11,779 nt of DNA. It comes from Amoebophrya sp. AT5.2 (lineage: Eukaryota; Sar; Dinophyceae; Syndiniales; Amoebophryaceae). The notes under the pieces were generated by a model that had not been told where the DNA came from, searched no databases, and saw only the letters and a list, made by a program, of their open reading frames with translations. The position numbers and the translations under genes were made by a program. The stretch covers positions 1 to 11,779 of the forward strand of contig RXOD01005973.1 in NCBI GenBank assembly GCA_005223375.1. Direction: 5' to 3'. Shown here piece by piece: positions 9,710 through 11,779 of this stretch (position 1 is the stretch's first letter; every line of letters starts with the position of its first letter).

Positions 9710-11371
9710 ATGTTATCAAGGTTTGTCGAGTGCGTGTGTGGGTCGCCCTCGCAGCCCACTGGTGAGCAGATGGACCATCTGCTGCGCCGCATCAAACAGC
9801 TGGAACAGGACAACAACCTGTTGGAAAGTCAGATGGCGCCGCTGCTCTGCGTGCCGTGCGATGCAGAGGAAGAAATTCGCTGGACGGAACGCAAGAGCAA
9901 CATCTACGACAAGGAAGAAATTCACGGTCTCATCGCGCAGGCGCAGGAGGATGCGGAACTGCTGGCGAAGCAGAAAACTGCAGAGCACCTGGAAGGACTG
10001 CGCGCGGAGATGAAATCGAAGGACGACGAAATCGCCGAGCTGAAGTTAGCGAAGGCGGCGTTGAAAACGGAACAGGAAGCCATCCGCTCGATGGTTGAAG
10101 AAGGCAATGTTAGCGAAGGACAGATGAAAAGCCTTTCGCCTAGCATCTTCGACAACGTGAGCAACATCATCAGACAGAGAATCGAGACCCCGCGGCAGGA
10201 AACGACGGAAAAGCGCGCGTTCCGGCTGCAGTGGGAGAAGCTGACCGAAATAACCGTGCTGACAAACAACGCGACTACCCCGCAGCATCTGAGGGATGCT
10301 TACCGGCAGCGGCAGTCGCTGCTGACGAAGTGTCCTGAGCGTGGGGAGCAAACATTCGGGGACTGGCAGCAAGACGTCTACTCGTGGGCAGTCAAGCTGT
10401 TGGAAGTCGGATTGACGCGGGACGATCTCGGTGAGCGTTTAACTGCAGATGGGTTGAAGGGATTCCGGCACGAACAGCGCCGCGCCCGCGCCGTCGGTAA
10501 GGACATCGTCAAGATCATGACTCGCCTCGAGGAAGAGGCGTGCCCGCTGGTCAAGAATGTGGTGACCGAGTGCTACAAGTTGATTCCTCTCTTGGAGCGC
10601 TGGGACGAGATGACGCCGTTGGTATGGGTGGGGGTGTTAGAAGACGTGTTCGAGAAGGAGGAAGAAGTCTGCGGTCCCCGCGAGGACCAGTCCAAGTGGG
10701 AGTACGCGCTGCAGTCGCTCCTCCTGGATAAAACCACCACTCAGCACCTCCGGATGATGTACGACAACAACAGCAAAAACAACTTCCGGCAGCTCCGCAA
10801 CAGGCTGAATTCCATCAATGTGAATGATGTGACGCGCTACTCCGCGGACGGGAAGGTGTATCACCACAAACGAAACAAAAACGAGAAGGACCCGCTGGAA
10901 AGGTTGTGCGTCGCGCTCGGGGAGCACTCGACGTTGGAGGCGGAAGTTACTTCTTCGAAACAGATGAACCGGGCATTTTCGACGATCCTCGGCCGCACCA
11001 TGATCACGACTGGTGCGCCCACAGGCGGATTCTTCCCAGAGGGCGGAGAACAGCCGCAGCTCGACGGACAGTCTTTCTTCGGAGGCGGTGCGCCGGGAGG
11101 TGGCAATGGCCAGGAGGGGAATAAGTGGTTGACGCCGGAGGAATTGAAGAAACTGAACGAGACCCCGTGCAAATTCGGCGAAAACTGCTGGAATTTGCGC
11201 AACAAAGGCAAGTGTCTCCGGAAGCACACGGGCGCCGAGCTGAAAGCCGGGCGTGCGTATTGGCGTGAAAAGAATCCGGAGGCCGCAGCAAAGTTCGATA
11301 AGGAGGTAGCGGAGCGGAAGAAGAAGCAGCAGGAAAAGCAGGCTGCCGCAGCTGCCGCCGACAAGAAGTGA
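9710..11371 (+). CDS. gag: Gag structural protein with coiled coil and C-terminal CCCH finger
   Basis: I take the ATG at 9710 as the start because it is the first in the frame (G at -3) and the only upstream initiation option is a TTG; a second ATG at 9770 is possible. The product is 553 residues and ends in TGA at 11369-11371. The N-terminal part is a charged heptad-like coiled coil (about 9770-10115). A helical middle region (about 10200-10850), with W-E-K-L, F-G-D-W-Q-Q-D-V-Y-S-W and an L-L-E-R-W-D segment, is the likely capsid core. Then comes a Gly/Pro/Gln-rich stretch, a C-x5-C-x8-C-x3-H finger (Cys 11168, 11186, 11213, His 11225) and a Lys/Ala-rich tail. It would form the particle that packages element RNA. 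The CCCH finger replaces the usual CCHC knuckle. The gag assignment rests on position, layout and the nucleic-acid-binding finger, not on clear sequence similarity. Confidence 0.82.
   Translation: MLSRFVECVCGSPSQPTGEQMDHLLRRIKQLEQDNNLLESQMAPLLCVPCDAEEEIRWTERKSNIYDKEEIHGLIAQAQEDAELLAKQKTAEHLEGLRAEMKSKDDEIAELKLAKAALKTEQEAIRSMVEEGNVSEGQMKSLSPSIFDNVSNIIRQRIETPRQETTEKRAFRLQWEKLTEITVLTNNATTPQHLRDAYRQRQSLLTKCPERGEQTFGDWQQDVYSWAVKLLEVGLTRDDLGERLTADGLKGFRHEQRRARAVGKDIVKIMTRLEEEACPLVKNVVTECYKLIPLLERWDEMTPLVWVGVLEDVFEKEEEVCGPREDQSKWEYALQSLLLDKTTTQHLRMMYDNNSKNNFRQLRNRLNSINVNDVTRYSADGKVYHHKRNKNEKDPLERLCVALGEHSTLEAEVTSSKQMNRAFSTILGRTMITTGAPTGGFFPEGGEQPQLDGQSFFGGGAPGGGNGQEGNKWLTPEELKKLNETPCKFGENCWNLRNKGKCLRKHTGAELKAGRAYWREKNPEAAAKFDKEVAERKKKQQEKQAAAAAADKK
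11168..11227 (+). other. CCCH zinc finger in the Gag nucleocapsid region
   Basis: The spacing is C-x5-C-x8-C-x3-H. Retroviral and most retrotransposon Gag proteins instead carry C-x2-C-x4-H-x4-C. CCCH fingers usually bind RNA, so the packaging role would be kept with a different fold. Confidence 0.75.
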
Positions 11372-11377
11372 ATTTCA
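11361..11377 (+). repeat. Stop-codon neighbourhood shared with the pol end
   Basis: These 17 bases, around the gag stop, equal the 16 bases at 8228-8243, around the pol stop, except for one extra G that changes TAA to TGA. Both proteins end Lys-Lys. It may be chance in a Lys-rich coding tail. Confidence 0.5.
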
Positions 11378-11433
11378 AACCCTCCCCCAGTAATAAATGC
11401 AGCAGAGCTGATTCCGAGCTCACTGGGGGAAGG
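11369..11433 (+). promoter_or_regulatory. Putative stop-codon readthrough element: TGA plus downstream hairpin
   Basis: The gag TGA (11369-11371) is followed by a 9-base spacer. Then CCTCCCCCAGT at 11381-11391 pairs with ACTGGGGGAAGG at 11422-11433, giving eleven base pairs with one bulged A. Inside, GAGCT at 11405-11409 pairs with AGCTC at 11417-11421, directly next to the outer stem, so the two helices could stack. A leaky stop with a strong structure 8-9 bases downstream is the arrangement of murine leukaemia virus gag-pol readthrough. An AATAAA at 11392-11397 lies in the single-stranded part and could instead serve polyadenylation. Confidence 0.5.
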
Positions 11434-11779
11434 AAATCGGGAGACGGCTAAAAGCACATCAACAGAGAATGAAAAGAAGAGAAGGCGTCCTCGAAAGAAG
11501 AAGACGCTACAGCACGGAGAAAGTCACTGTGCACAAGCAGCACAGGTGACTGTGACCATCAAAGTTTCACCAAATGAATGCAACCACAGCTGCGACCACG
11601 ACAAGCAGCACCACAAGAAAGACAAAGAGCAAGAACAGAAACTACCACAAGAACTGCCAACATCGAATAACTTGTTGGACGAATTCGGGGTGGAGGTGGT
11701 GTCCGATGAGGAGAGAGACACTACGTGGCGGTCGACTGCACGGGAGAGCAGTGGCGGGCGGAGGAGGTGGTGGTGGAAG
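11372..11779 (+). CDS. In-frame readthrough extension of Gag (partial; continues past the junction to base 49)
   Basis: In the gag reading frame the DNA stays open for 145 codons after the gag TGA, across the circle junction, to a TGA at 50-52. The other two forward frames are broken by several stops in the same interval. There is no ATG, so the region can only be reached by stop-codon readthrough, by splicing, or if the TGA is a mutation of a sense codon. The predicted segment has a basic K-K-R-R-R-P-R-K-K-K patch at 11474-11503 that looks like a nuclear localisation signal, a Cys/His cluster (Cys 11579 and 11591, His 11585, 11597, 11609, 11612) that could bind zinc, a Lys/Glu/Gln-rich stretch, and an acidic part before the junction. 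It links Gag to Pol. Confidence 0.55.
   Translation, partial: MSNPPPVINAAELIPSSLGEGNRETAKSTSTENEKKRRRPRKKKTLQHGESHCAQAAQVTVTIKVSPNECNHSCDHDKQHHKKDKEQEQKLPQELPTSNNLLDEFGVEVVSDEERDTTWRSTARESSGGRRRWWWK
11710..11779 (+). promoter_or_regulatory. Overlap of the gag-phase extension and the pol frame: putative -1 frameshift zone
   Basis: The pol frame opens after a TGA at 11707-11709. The gag-phase frame closes at a TGA at 50-52 beyond the junction. The roughly 100-base overlap has the geometry of a -1 frameshift signal. The only run of identical bases is five A at 24-28 (gag-phase codons GAA AAA GAA), where a tRNA on AAA could slip by one base; it is not a perfect X-XXY-YYZ heptamer. A GC hairpin (60-65 with 75-80) follows just after the gag-phase stop. 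Confidence 0.4.
11758..11779. repeat. Terminal direct repeat, right copy (circle junction)
   Basis: Exact copy of bases 1-22. Joining the two removes 22 bases and keeps both coding frames in register, because the remaining 11757 bp is divisible by three. The gag-phase open frame and the pol frame both run through this junction, which supports the closure as genuine. Confidence 0.9.

Larger units (their letters stand above)
1..11779 (+). mobile_element. Complete Ty1/copia-related retrotransposon, one-LTR circle or circularly permuted assembly
   Basis: The window holds gag and pol on one strand plus about 1.4 kb of non-coding DNA between the pol stop and the gag start. The first and last 22 bases match exactly and reach both window ends, so the sequence closes into a circle of 11757 bp. 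Domain order in pol (protease, integrase, reverse transcriptase, RNase H) is that of Ty1/copia elements, not Ty3/gypsy, where integrase follows RNase H. Reverse transcriptase, RNase H and integrase keep their catalytic residues; the protease has one altered residue. A circle with one LTR arises when an assembler merges the two identical LTRs, or from real circular retroelement DNA. No envelope-like gene was seen. Confidence 0.85.

Noticed and set aside
11369..11371. TGA used as a general sense codon by the host
   Set aside because: Pol has over 2700 codons with no in-frame TGA, and Trp is written TGG throughout. Only local recoding or mutation fits.
11392..11397. AATAAA as the gag polyadenylation signal
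   Set aside because: It lies within a long open coding extension and inside the hairpin loop; premature ending of the genomic RNA here would lose pol. Kept only as an alternative.
10637..11457. Minus-strand ORFs of about 196-198 codons opposite gag
   Set aside because: They lie wholly opposite the gag coding frame (one runs slightly past its stop), show no motifs and have the low-complexity Ser/Arg/Pro composition typical of antisense shadows.
1..11779. CRISPR arrays, rRNA, tRNA or prokaryotic operon signals
   Set aside because: None seen: no regularly spaced repeats, no tRNA-like cloverleaf, no Shine-Dalgarno-led gene series.

Overview
The window is one Ty1/copia-related LTR-type retrotransposon. 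It reads as a circular (or circularly permuted) unit. The first 22 bases and the last 22 bases are identical, so the unique unit is 11757 bp, which is a multiple of three. In circular order it reads: non-coding region (about 8239-9709), gag (9710-11371), a 145-codon stop-free stretch in the gag frame behind the gag TGA (11372 across the junction to 49), then a giant pol frame that opens at 11710, crosses the junction and ends at 8238. A single-LTR circle is what short-read assembly makes of an LTR element, and also what extrachromosomal retroelement DNA can look like; the sequence alone does not separate the two.

Host: eukaryotic, probably a protist or microalga. The pol carries copia-order domains (protease, HHCC plus DDE integrase, reverse transcriptase, RNase H). 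It is about twice the usual copia length, and Gag ends in a CCCH finger instead of the usual CCHC knuckle. A dinoflagellate or relative is my guess from general resemblance of motifs, not something the sequence proves. No prokaryotic features were seen.

Pol layout by nucleotide: Ser/Thr-rich head (1 to about 1200); retropepsin-like protease (about 1260-1600) with an altered active site, D-T-D where D-T-G is expected; linker; integrase with an intact D, D-35-E triad (about 2250-3400); a C2H2 finger (3571-3636); a repeated domain of unknown function, copy A (3841-4101); reverse transcriptase (about 5130-6110) with a roughly 100-residue insert before the catalytic H-V-D-D; RNase H (about 6690-7060) with all four acidic residues; then a C-terminal tail holding two more copies, B and C, of the repeated domain. 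Copy C ends at the stop codon.

Expression looks unusual. Gag ends in TGA. Nine bases later comes a strong GC-rich hairpin, the layout of retroviral stop-codon readthrough. The in-frame extension has a basic NLS-like patch and a Cys/His cluster, and overlaps the pol frame by about 100 nt in the -1 direction. Gag-Pol would therefore need readthrough followed by a -1 frameshift, unless the TGA or the junction microsatellite is a mutation or assembly error.

The non-coding region holds several tight hairpins (one with a UUCG tetraloop) and a 59-codon ORF that looks like a small beta-rich SH3/KOW-type domain. LTR ends cannot be fixed from a single copy.
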